DNA from: RUG11462 sp036308645
GTDB lineage: Bacteria; Bacillota; Clostridia; Oscillospirales; Acutalibacteraceae
NCBI GenBank assembly: GCA_036308645.1
Contig: JAXJVH010000001.1
Coordinates: 13,398-77,397, forward strand
Length of the DNA stretch: 64,000 nt
Direction: 5' to 3'
Part shown: one piece after another, positions 55,040 to 61,976 of the stretch
How positions within the stretch are numbered: position 1 is the first letter of the stretch
Layout: every line of letters begins with the position of its first letter
The notes under the pieces: model-generated
The model's input: the letters and a program-made list of their open reading frames with translations, nothing else
Database searches by the model: none
What the model was told of the DNA's origin: nothing
Program-made: the position numbers and the translations under genes

Positions 55040-55488
55040 TTATGGTCACTCCCCTCTTCAGTCAATCCTTTTTTCATCTTATTAAGCAAATCCATCAACA
55101 TATTAATCTCTTCTTCGGAAAAATATTTAAAAGTTTTTCTGTCCAGTTCTTCAAAAGCCGAACGGGTATTTTGAATAATACTTTTACCTTTTTCGGTGAT
55201 TTTTATTTCATTATATCTGTTATCACTTTCCAAAGAAGTTCTTGTAACATACCCGTTGCTTTCAAGTTTCTTGATAGTCCCTGCAACAGCAGCGGGACTT
55301 ACATCAAATTTATCCGCTATTTGTTTTTGATTAATCAAACCGTCATACTTTGAAATATACATCAGCACTCTGTGTTGAGTATGATGAATACCGAGCGCTT
55401 TTACCTCTTTATCAAAGATTCTTTTTCTTTGACGGTCAGTACTCATAAAAGCATGAATACATTCGTGTAATTTTTCTTTTGAAATCAC
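55036..55488 (-). CDS. MarR family transcriptional regulator
   Basis: About 150 residues. Winged helix region INQKQIADKFDVSPAAVAGTIKKLESNGYVTR, given here in pieces of INQKQIADKFDVSPAAVA and then GTIKKLESNGYV, with the wing at SDNRYNEIKITEKG. I use the GTG at 55488; GGAGG lies 13 bases upstream, slightly long. It overlaps the first ABC gene and is likely the repressor of this operon. Confidence 0.9.
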   Translation of the reverse strand: MISKEKLHECIHAFMSTDRQRKRIFDKEVKALGIHHTQHRVLMYISKYDGLINQKQIADKFDVSPAAVAGTIKKLESNGYVTRTSLESDNRYNEIKITEKGKSIIQNTRSAFEELDRKTFKYFSEEEINMLMDLLNKMKKGLTEEGSDHN

Positions 55489-55514
55489 AACTAAACCGAC
55501 ACCTCCTATAAAAA

Positions 55515-55568
55515 TTAACTGCTTAATAGTTAACAAGTTAATTATACATGTTATTTCGATAATGTCAA
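55515..55568 (-). promoter_or_regulatory. Promoter and operator of the MarR-ABC operon
   Basis: On the minus strand TTGACA (55563-55568), 16 bases, TATAAT (55541-55546). Just downstream lies an inverted repeat TTAACT-N7-AGTTAA (55515-55533), placed to block initiation when bound. It is the likely site of the MarR protein. Confidence 0.8.
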
Positions 55569-55673
55569 TAGGGAAAATCAAGAAAAGTTATAACAAATTT
55601 TAAATATTTTATCTCAAAATTTGATTGGTTTGTTAAAAATTCTACAATCCTCATATTTTTTTGTGTTTTTCTC

Positions 55674-55702
55674 TTGAAAAATTGATTTTTATTTATTATA
55701 AT
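55674..55702 (+). promoter_or_regulatory. Strong promoter of the IscU-like/GGGtGRT operon
   Basis: TTGAAA (55674-55679), 17 bases, TATAAT (55697-55702). Confidence 0.8.
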
Positions 55703-55754
55703 AGATGATAGCATATAATGCTTTAATATGAGATATTGAAAGGAATGAAACACA

Positions 55755-56447
55755 ATGATTTACTCTAAAGAAGTTGAAAACATGTGTATAGTAGCCAAAG
55801 GTCCTAATCACGGTCCTGCTCCTCTTCCTGAAGAAGGAAAATGGGTACAGGCTGCTGAAATCAAAGACATTAGCGGTCTTACTCACGGTGTTGGCTGGTG
55901 TGCTCCTCAACAAGGCGCTTGCAAACTCACACTTAACGTTAAAGAAGGCGTAATCGAAGAGGCTCTTGTTGAAACAATCGGTTGCTCGGGTATGACTCAT
56001 TCGGCTGCTATGGCATCTGAAATTCTTCCGGGCAAAACAATTCTTGAGGCTCTCAATACCGACCTCGTTTGTGACGCAATCAACTGCGCTATGCGTGAAC
56101 TTTTCTTACAAATCGTTTACGGTAGAACACAGTCTGCTTTTTCTGAAGACGGTTTGCCGATAGGTGCAGGTCTTGAAGATTTAGGTAAAGGTTCTCGTTC
56201 ACAGGTTGGTACTATGTACGGTACAAAAGCCAAAGGCGTAAGATACCTTGAAATGGCTGAAGGATATGTAACACGTCTTGCTCTTGATAAAGATAATCAG
56301 GTTATCGGTTACGAATTTGTATCTCTCGGTAAGATGACTGACTTTATTAAAAAAGGCGACGAGCCTAATGAAGCTTATAAAAAATCAATGGGTACATACG
56401 GCAGATTCGATGATGCTGTAAAATATATCGACCCAAGAAAGGAATAA
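55755..56447 (+). CDS. IscU/NifU-like iron-sulfur scaffold-type protein
   Basis: 230 residues. The Cys pattern follows IscU: GWCAPQQGACKL (Cys49, Cys56), GCSGMTHSAAMAS (Cys77) and CDAINCAM (Cys106, Cys111). The rest is an added C-terminal half of about 100 residues. Codons are strongly biased to GGT, GCT, CTT, as in highly expressed genes. It is followed 14 bases later by the GGGtGRT gene; the two are recurrent neighbours. A dedicated cluster scaffold or donor for that protein is inferred. Confidence 0.82.
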   Translation: MIYSKEVENMCIVAKGPNHGPAPLPEEGKWVQAAEIKDISGLTHGVGWCAPQQGACKLTLNVKEGVIEEALVETIGCSGMTHSAAMASEILPGKTILEALNTDLVCDAINCAMRELFLQIVYGRTQSAFSEDGLPIGAGLEDLGKGSRSQVGTMYGTKAKGVRYLEMAEGYVTRLALDKDNQVIGYEFVSLGKMTDFIKKGDEPNEAYKKSMGTYGRFDDAVKYIDPRKE

Positions 56448-56461
56448 GGAGGTATATAACA

Positions 56462-57460
56462 ATGGCATTATTCGAAAGTTATGAAAGACGTATTGATAAA
56501 ATCAACGGCGTATTAAAAGAATACGGCATTTCTTCAGTTGAAGAATGTAAAGAAATTACTCTTGCCGCCGGTGTTGACTGCGATAAAATCGTTAGAGAAA
56601 CACAGCCTATCTGTTTTGAAAACGCTGTATGGGCATACACAGTAGGCGCTGCTATCGCTATTAAAAAAGGTTGCAAAAAAGCTGCTGACGCTGCCGCTGC
56701 AATCGGTATCGGTTTACAGGCTTTCTGTATTCCGGGTTCTGTTGCCGAAAACCGTAAAGTAGGTCTCGGTCACGGTAATTTAGGTTCTATGCTTCTTTCC
56801 GAAGAAACAGAGTGCTTCTGCTTCTTAGCAGGTCACGAATCTTTTGCCGCTGCTGAAGGCGCTATTAAAATTGCTCTTAACGCAAACAAAGTTAGAGTTA
56901 AACCTTTGAAAGTTATTCTTAACGGTCTTGGAAAAGACGCTGCTTTCATTATCTCAAGAATTAACGGTTTTACATATTGTAAAACTGAATTTGACCCTTA
57001 CACAGAAGAAGTTAAGGTTGTTTCGGAAACTCCTTACTCAGACGGTCCGAGAGCCGACGTAAGATGCTACGGTGCAGATAACGTACCCGAAGGCGTTGCT
57101 ATTATGAAACTCGAAAACGTTGGCGTATCTATCACAGGTAACTCAACTAACCCAACTCGTTTCCAGCACCCTGTTGCAGGCACATACAAAAAATGGTGTG
57201 TTGAAAACGGCGTTAAATACTTCTCTGTTGCTTCAGGCGGCGGTACAGGACGTACATTGCATCCTGATAACATGGCTGCAGGTCCATCTTCTTACGGTAT
57301 GACTGATACTATGGGACGTATGCATTCAGACGCACAGTTTGCAGGTTCTTCATCAGTACCGGCTCACGTTGAAATGATGGGACTTATCGGTATGGGTAAC
57401 AACCCGATGGTCGGCGCTACCGTTGCTGTTGCAGTTGCTATCGAAGAAGCTGGAAAATAA
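56462..57460 (+). CDS. GGGtGRT family protein
   Basis: 332 residues with the name-giving motif GGGTGRT at 259-265, in SVASGGGTGRTLHPDN. Conserved Cys residues occur at 51, 71, 89, 118, 120 and 173. The family is conserved in anaerobic Firmicutes and is of unknown function. AAGGAGG precedes the ATG. Codon bias is as in the partner, so abundant expression is likely. Together with the scaffold-like partner it may be an iron-sulfur or redox enzyme. Confidence 0.9.
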   Translation: MALFESYERRIDKINGVLKEYGISSVEECKEITLAAGVDCDKIVRETQPICFENAVWAYTVGAAIAIKKGCKKAADAAAAIGIGLQAFCIPGSVAENRKVGLGHGNLGSMLLSEETECFCFLAGHESFAAAEGAIKIALNANKVRVKPLKVILNGLGKDAAFIISRINGFTYCKTEFDPYTEEVKVVSETPYSDGPRADVRCYGADNVPEGVAIMKLENVGVSITGNSTNPTRFQHPVAGTYKKWCVENGVKYFSVASGGGTGRTLHPDNMAAGPSSYGMTDTMGRMHSDAQFAGSSSVPAHVEMMGLIGMGNNPMVGATVAVAVAIEEAGK

Positions 57461-57488
57461 AATATTTCCATAATTAAATTTATAAAAA

Positions 57489-57527
57489 ATCAACCTGAAG
57501 AAAATTTCTTCAAGGTTGATTTTTTTG
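57489..57527 (+). terminator. Terminator of the GGGtGRT operon
   Basis: An ATCAACCT-GAAGAA stem with a one-base bulge in its complement, followed by a T run. Confidence 0.9.
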
Positions 57528-57605
57528 TTTTAACACATTTTTAAGCCACTATCAATTCACCGACATTTTTCAAATAAGAAAATGTTATTTTTTTCAATAT
57601 TTTTG

Positions 57606-57634
57606 TTGCGGACAATGTCACACTATGATATAAT
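57606..57634 (+). promoter_or_regulatory. Promoter of the CapA-like gene
   Basis: TTGCGG (57606-57611), 17 bases, TATAAT (57629-57634). Confidence 0.65.
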
Positions 57635-57655
57635 AATTGATAAGGAGTGAAAAAA

Positions 57656-58951
57656 GTGAAAAATAAATCTAAAATTGTAATATGGGCTGCTTCCCTGCTT
57701 ATTATTTCTTTAACAATAGTATTCGGTGTTTTAAACAGAAATACTGAAAAAATATCTCCTGTAAACAGTAATAATATTGTTACATCGGAAAACAAGGAAA
57801 CGGTTAGCGAGAACAATCAAAAGTACGAGGAAACAACAATAAAAATAGGCACAGTCGGAGATATACTTATTCATAGTCCTATTTTCCGCTCTGTATATGA
57901 TTCGGCTTCTGATTCATACGATTTTAACGATATTTTTAAATATGTAAAAGATGTTTATTCTTCTTATGATTTAATGGTTGCCGACCTTGAACAACCTCTT
58001 GGCGGCAAAGAAAAAGGTTACTCGGGCTTTCCTCTTTTTAACGCTCCCGACAGTATCGCAGACGCATTAAAAAATAACGGTGTTGATTTATTGCTTACTG
58101 CTAATAATCATTGCTACGACCAAAGCAGCGACGGTTTTTACAGAACAATGTCCGTACTGAAAGAAAAACAGATTGATTTCATCGGAACACGTGAAAAAGA
58201 AAGCAAACCGTATATTATAAAGGATATCAGTGGAATAAAAGTCGGTATGATTAACTATACTTATGAAACCGAAGCATTAACCGATACTACTTATGTAAAC
58301 GGTATTCCTATGAATTCCGAAACTTCCCCCTTGCTTAACTCATTTAACTATAATAATCTTGACAAGTTTTATACAGAGTTTAAAACCAATATGGATAGTA
58401 TGTATGCTGACGGTGCGGATGTCATTATTGCATTTATGCACTGGGGCGAAGAATACTCGCTTTCCGCAAACGATTACCAGAAAAAAATAGCGCAAAAATT
58501 GTGCGATTTCGGGGTTGACGCTATAGTCGGCGGACATACGCATTGCATCGAACCTACGGATTTGATAACCTCGCAGGTTTCGGGTAAACAAACGCCTATA
58601 ATATATTCAGTCGGAAATCAACTTTCTAATCAACGTAAAGAAACATTATCAAAATTTTCTTATGACAGTCCTTATTTTGAGGACGGCGTAATTTATGAAG
58701 TTTCGTTTACAAGAAAAGCAGACGGCAGCGTAGTTTTATCTGACGTTTCATATACTGCCACTTGGTGTAATTTATTTGATACACAATACCGTATCATTCC
58801 GCTTGACGATGAGCATAAATCCGCCGTTGCACATTTAGGAAGAACTTCGGAAATGCAAAACTCTTTAAAAAGAACAAAAGGCTTGCTTGATAAGGGAATT
58901 GAAAAATTTAAAAATGAATATAAACAAATTGATTTAAGAAAAAACAAATAA
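57656..58951 (+). CDS. CapA family metallophosphatase-like protein
   Basis: About 431 residues. One N-terminal membrane anchor, then the PGA_cap fold: VGDILIHSPIF, VADLEQPLGG, TANNHCYDQ, HWGEEYS and GGHTHCIEP, all probable metal ligands of a calcineurin-like site. Start at the GTG at 57656 with AAGGAG 8 bases upstream; the in-frame GTG at 57647 overlaps that site. Family members are linked to poly-gamma-glutamate, but no capB/C genes are here. Confidence 0.9.
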   Translation: MKNKSKIVIWAASLLIISLTIVFGVLNRNTEKISPVNSNNIVTSENKETVSENNQKYEETTIKIGTVGDILIHSPIFRSVYDSASDSYDFNDIFKYVKDVYSSYDLMVADLEQPLGGKEKGYSGFPLFNAPDSIADALKNNGVDLLLTANNHCYDQSSDGFYRTMSVLKEKQIDFIGTREKESKPYIIKDISGIKVGMINYTYETEALTDTTYVNGIPMNSETSPLLNSFNYNNLDKFYTEFKTNMDSMYADGADVIIAFMHWGEEYSLSANDYQKKIAQKLCDFGVDAIVGGHTHCIEPTDLITSQVSGKQTPIIYSVGNQLSNQRKETLSKFSYDSPYFEDGVIYEVSFTRKADGSVVLSDVSYTATWCNLFDTQYRIIPLDDEHKSAVAHLGRTSEMQNSLKRTKGLLDKGIEKFKNEYKQIDLRKNK

Positions 58952-58997
58952 AATATAAATATCATTATAAGATTAAAAATAGGAGGAGAAATTAGTA

Positions 58998-59183
58998 ATG
59001 GCTAAAAAAGAAGAAAGATTTGAAGTTGTATATAAAGACGGCTCTGATATGAAAAATTCCGGCGTTCGTCAAATAATTGTAGACAAAGAAACCGGTGTAA
59101 ATTATTTGGCTTGGAAAGCAGGTTATGGGGCAGGCATTACTCCGCTTCTCGATTCAGACGGAAAAGTTATTGTAACAAAGTAA
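58998..59183 (+). CDS. DUF6440 family small protein
   Basis: 61 residues: EERFEVVYKDGSD, then QIIVDKETGVNYLAWKAGYG and ITPLLDSDGK. This is a compact beta-rich family, widespread in Firmicutes, with no known function. AGGAGG precedes the ATG. It lies 46 bases after the CapA-like gene and may be cotranscribed. Confidence 0.88.
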   Translation: MAKKEERFEVVYKDGSDMKNSGVRQIIVDKETGVNYLAWKAGYGAGITPLLDSDGKVIVTK

Positions 59184-59204
59184 ATTTTAAGTTCCTCTAA
59201 CTAA

Positions 59205-59243
59205 ATAATAAAGACCGCCTACAAGAATGTAAGCAGTCTTTAT
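59205..59243 (+). terminator. Terminator after the DUF6440 gene
   Basis: AATAAAGAC/GTCTTTATT inverted repeat with interior mismatches, followed by TTTTG. Confidence 0.75.
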
Positions 59244-59245
59244 TT

Positions 59246-59477
59246 TGTGTTTAGATATATTTGATTTTGAACTTTCTTTTCTTGGCTGAAAGCACCTTGC
59301 AGAGAACATCGTCAACAAGTCAGGGCATTTTTTCAAAATTTCTTGAAAAAATTTTTTTGCAAACAAAAAAGCCGCCTATTTCCCTCATAATCGAGGTCAA
59401 TAGACGGCGGGTAGAAATATTCATAATTTTGGTGTATTATAGAGAAAGACAAATTTGAATTTTACGGAGAGGATATT
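59246..59477. other. Non-coding junction with inverted repeats
   Basis: No credible gene. The stretch has a TTTTTCAAAATTTCTTGAAAAA-type hairpin near 59328-59350 (only the arms TTTTTCAA and TTGAAAAA matter). It also has an imperfect palindrome CCGCCTATT ... AATAGACGGCGG around 59373-59411, with an inner CCTC/GAGG hairpin. From here rightward the gene content changes to accessory type, so this may be an insertion scar. Confidence 0.5.
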
Positions 59478-60047
59478 ATGTATTATCACGCATCAAGCAT
59501 AAAGGATTTATCGACATTGGAACCACATATTTCAAATCATGATATTCCATTGATATACCTTTCTAAAAAACGTGAGAATGTGTTAGTATATTTAAGCAAT
59601 GCAATCCAAAAATACTGTATTGAACAGGGATTTGAATATTCGGGTATTTGGCAGAAATGGGCATCTTATGGATTTGACAAAGATGGGATACAGCGAATTG
59701 AGGAATACTATCCCAATGCACTCATTGATACATATAAAGGAGTTAGTGGATACATTTATTTTGCAGAAATGGTTGAGGATAGCGGATTTCAAACTCAAAT
59801 TCCTGATGCGGTGACATCCGAAAAACCTATTGTGGTTAATGGCTGTGAATACATTGAGGATGCTTATGAAGCTATAATAGCTGCAGAAAAGCAAGGCTTG
59901 GTAAGAATATTGCGTTATAATGAACTTTCCCCAAAAATGAAGAATTGGCTAAAGGAAACTACTATAACGGAATATGAGCAAGCATCTGAACATCCGGAAT
60001 ATCGCTTCTTTTTAGAGGCGAAATTTGGAGATTTGTTGAAGCAATAA
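59478..60047 (+). CDS. Conserved hypothetical protein (YYHAS start)
   Basis: 189 residues, soluble. It begins MYYHASSIKDLSTLEPHIS and then IPLIYLSKKRENVLVYL; the central part has YGFDKDGIQRIEEYYPNAL and YKGVSGYIYFAEMV. I recognise a family of similar length in Firmicutes, but not a function. The opening (Y-H-x-S ... L-x-P ... Y-L-S) loosely recalls ADP-ribosyltransferase-fold starts; this is a weak hint only. A GGAGAGG site precedes the ATG. Its 3' end is antisense to the tail of the 59915-60253 gene. Confidence 0.75.
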   Translation: MYYHASSIKDLSTLEPHISNHDIPLIYLSKKRENVLVYLSNAIQKYCIEQGFEYSGIWQKWASYGFDKDGIQRIEEYYPNALIDTYKGVSGYIYFAEMVEDSGFQTQIPDAVTSEKPIVVNGCEYIEDAYEAIIAAEKQGLVRILRYNELSPKMKNWLKETTITEYEQASEHPEYRFFLEAKFGDLLKQ

Positions 60048-60253
60048 CTGTCAGCTTTGCGGAGAAGCGTGTTTTTACAAATAAGATCAAGGACAACGAT
60101 ACATACGGACAATACCGCAAGCACAATAGCGAAAGCAGAAATACTTATTAATTTAAACCCATATCCGAAACACGCTGTTATTACTACGCCTGCAGGATAT
60201 AGTATTGTCAGTGATAATAGCACGCACATCAAAATTGATATTGCTTTTTTCAT
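59915..60253 (-). CDS. Small membrane protein of the ECF operon, probably 3'-altered
   Basis: 112 residues from the ATG at 60253 (AAGGTGATATGT upstream). The first 65 form two membrane segments (MKKAISILMCVLLSLTI, then ISAFAIVLAVLSVCIVVLDL). From about residue 69 the frame runs through the end of the opposite gene at 59478-60047, producing a Cys/Ser-rich tail that looks unnatural. I think the real stop was lost at a junction near 60050. Third gene after sigma and anti-sigma. Confidence 0.5.
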   Translation of the reverse strand: MKKAISILMCVLLSLTILYPAGVVITACFGYGFKLISISAFAIVLAVLSVCIVVLDLICKNTLLRKADSYCFNKSPNFASKKKRYSGCSDACSYSVIVVSFSQFFIFGESSL

Positions 60254-60263
60254 ACATATCACC

Positions 60264-60893
60264 TTACTCTTTCCCCAACATCTTTGCGTATTGGTTTGAG
60301 AGTGTCTTGGATAAAGTGCAAAATGCAACCGTCAACAATATGCCGATTCCATTTAGAAGTAATAATGCGTGCAGAATTTCTAAAACATTAGCAAAATCAT
60401 TTCCTGCAAATAGGTCAAAAAGATTAATTTCGTAATGGAAACCCGACCATATATAAGCACTTAATGTAATGCCAAGTGTTGCAATTAAAGAATAATTGGA
60501 AAATCTTTTTCTGTTTTTGTAAACTCGCACAAAATACCAGTTTGCCAGAGAGAGCATAAATCCAGTTGCCGGAATGACGATATTAAACGCCCAAAAGCCG
60601 TTCGTAAATCCCGATCCCGTTCTTGCCTCCAACGCTACACCGATAGTAATCAACCCAAAAGATAGAAACAACAAAATTGACTGTAAAACAGAAGCCTTCC
60701 AATCGTTAAGTTTGCTAAACGTTTTAGGCGATTCCGAAACAGTGATAATATCGGATGACGCTTTCATTTCTTCAAGAAGTTTCTTGCAATCGTCGCAATC
60801 TCTAATATGTTCTTTAACTAAATTCGCACTTTCTACACTACAACATCCATCAATGTACAACGGGATTAAATCCCTTATGATGTTACAATTCAT
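60264..60893 (-). CDS. Anti-sigma factor with zf-HC2 domain
   Basis: 209 residues. N-terminal zinc-binding anti-sigma domain: MNCNIIRDLIPLYIDG and HIRDCDDCKKLL (His-x3-Cys-x2-Cys). The rest has four to five membrane segments. It starts 4 bases after the sigma gene stop, so it should bind and hold that ECF sigma factor at the membrane until a signal is sensed. The signal is unknown. Confidence 0.9.
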   Translation of the reverse strand: MNCNIIRDLIPLYIDGCCSVESANLVKEHIRDCDDCKKLLEEMKASSDIITVSESPKTFSKLNDWKASVLQSILLFLSFGLITIGVALEARTGSGFTNGFWAFNIVIPATGFMLSLANWYFVRVYKNRKRFSNYSLIATLGITLSAYIWSGFHYEINLFDLFAGNDFANVLEILHALLLLNGIGILLTVAFCTLSKTLSNQYAKMLGKE

Positions 60894-60897
60894 ACCG

Positions 60898-61374
60898 TTA
60901 CCTCATTCTTTCCAATAGTTTTTGCTTGGCACGGTAAAATGTAACTCGTGCCCAACTTTCGCTTTTTCCAAAGGTCGAACTAATATCCTTTAATGAAAAA
61001 CCGCCAAATACCGTAAGCATAAATACTTCTTTATATGGCTCTTCTAAATCGTGTAAGCATATAAGCGCTTTTTGGGATAGTTCTTTTTGAACAAAGGCAT
61101 CTTCTATGCTTACATCGCTGCTTGCCACTTCGAGACCGTCGAGAGAATCTTTTTTCTTTTGCTCGTTATACCATGAAAAATATGTATTCTTTGCGATTTG
61201 GCACAGCCACACGGAAGCCTTTTCCTTGTTTTTAAGAGAAGCATAGTTCATATATGCACGAAAAAAGGTTTCTTGTGTCAACTCTTCGGATAGTGTAATA
61301 TCCCGTGTCATTTTAATCAGATATTTGAAAATGAATTCTCGGTTTTCATTGAAAAACTTTTCAAAATCAGTCAC
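60898..61374 (-). CDS. ECF sigma factor
   Basis: 158 residues. Region 2 with LSEELTQETFFRAYMNYASL, region 4 with LHDLEEPYKEVFMLTVFGGF and SLKDISSTFGKSESWARVTF. Starts with GTG at 61374; AAAGGA lies 10 bases upstream. Cotranscribed with an anti-sigma factor, hence part of a signal-response unit. It lies in the accessory zone by tRNA-Arg. Confidence 0.93.
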   Translation of the reverse strand: MTDFEKFFNENREFIFKYLIKMTRDITLSEELTQETFFRAYMNYASLKNKEKASVWLCQIAKNTYFSWYNEQKKKDSLDGLEVASSDVSIEDAFVQKELSQKALICLHDLEEPYKEVFMLTVFGGFSLKDISSTFGKSESWARVTFYRAKQKLLERMR

Positions 61375-61457
61375 ATTTTCACCGTCCTTTCAACTATTAG
61401 ATTTGGGAACTCACAAAACGTTACAATAATTGTAACATATTTTCTTCAAAAATTCAA

Positions 61458-61569
61458 AAAGTCTATGGATAGAACATACGCCTGTGCAAATTAGCAGGAT
61501 TTTGCTAAAAATCCGATTAACAGGCGATTAGCAAAACACCGATTTTCTGCTAATCGCAATTAGCAAGAA
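61458..61569. repeat. 112-bp repeat, copy A (TTAGCA-rich)
   Basis: The copy at 63674-63785 differs from this one at six positions, all transitions (about 95% identity). It contains several TTAGCA/TGCTAA hexamers in alternating orientation (for example TTAGCAGGATTTTGCTAA). That pattern fits recombinase arm-binding sites. Confidence 0.85.
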
Positions 61570-61665
61570 CATTGACATGTAACGGTAAAAGTTCGATTTT
61601 GATTTGCTCCCAAAAAACAATAAAACTTACTCAAGAAAAATGATTGAGAAACAAAAAGTAAAAGT

Positions 61666-61697
61666 GCCGAGAAACCTTGATTTCTCGGCTCTTTTTG
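61666..61697 (-). terminator. tRNA-type terminator associated with the partial tRNA copy
   Basis: GCCGAGAAA/TTTCTCGGC stem with a 6-base loop, T-rich on both sides. It corresponds in position to the terminator of the real tRNA-Arg at 63876-63908. Confidence 0.65.
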
Positions 61698-61740
61698 GCG
61701 CGCTTGAAGGAATTCGAATCCCCGACCTTCCGCTTAGGAG
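61692..61740 (-). pseudogene. Partial tRNA-Arg 3' copy (probable attachment site)
   Basis: 49 bases match the 3' half of tRNA-Arg(CCT) (63906-63954), starting in the anticodon loop (CTCCTAAGCGGAA) and ending beyond the CCA. The T-stem here is altered to GGGGA/TCCTT, so it is not a working tRNA. Homology breaks exactly in the anticodon loop, a common crossover point for tRNA-targeting integrases. Confidence 0.8.
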
Positions 61741-61777
61741 ATACCGAGGGAAACGGCTCTCGTATCCCTCATGATAC

Positions 61778-61807
61778 CTAAAAATCCCCTGCTATCAGGG
61801 GATTTTT
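61778..61807. terminator. Hairpin with terminator character
   Basis: A AAAAATCCCCTG / CAGGGGATTTTT palindrome with a 5-base loop, symmetric T/A flanks. It sits between the attachment copy and the 521-residue sigma gene; the remaining gap up to 61976 shows no gene. Confidence 0.7.
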
Positions 61808-61870
61808 AAGGTTAATGTGTTATCTTGTGTTACGCCGTTACCGCAGATTTTATGTTATTTTAGCTTGTTT

Positions 61871-61892
61871 AATTAGCAAGCAATTAGCAAGA
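61871..61892. repeat. Direct AATTAGCAAG repeats
   Basis: Two adjacent copies (AATTAGCAAGC and AATTAGCAAGA) use the same TTAGCA core as the 112-bp repeats, about 300 bases away. They may be the second cluster of arm sites of an integrated element. Confidence 0.55.
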
Positions 61893-61976
61893 GAGATGAT
61901 TTCAGGGTAAAGATAATATACGTGTCCGTTCCCTTTATCTTCTTGCCAATTACTTTTTGTGTTTTACCGTATGCCG

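Noticed and set aside
59261..59458. A 65-codon open frame on the plus strand
   Set aside because: No ribosome site, and it runs through inverted repeats; it looks like chance in a non-coding junction.
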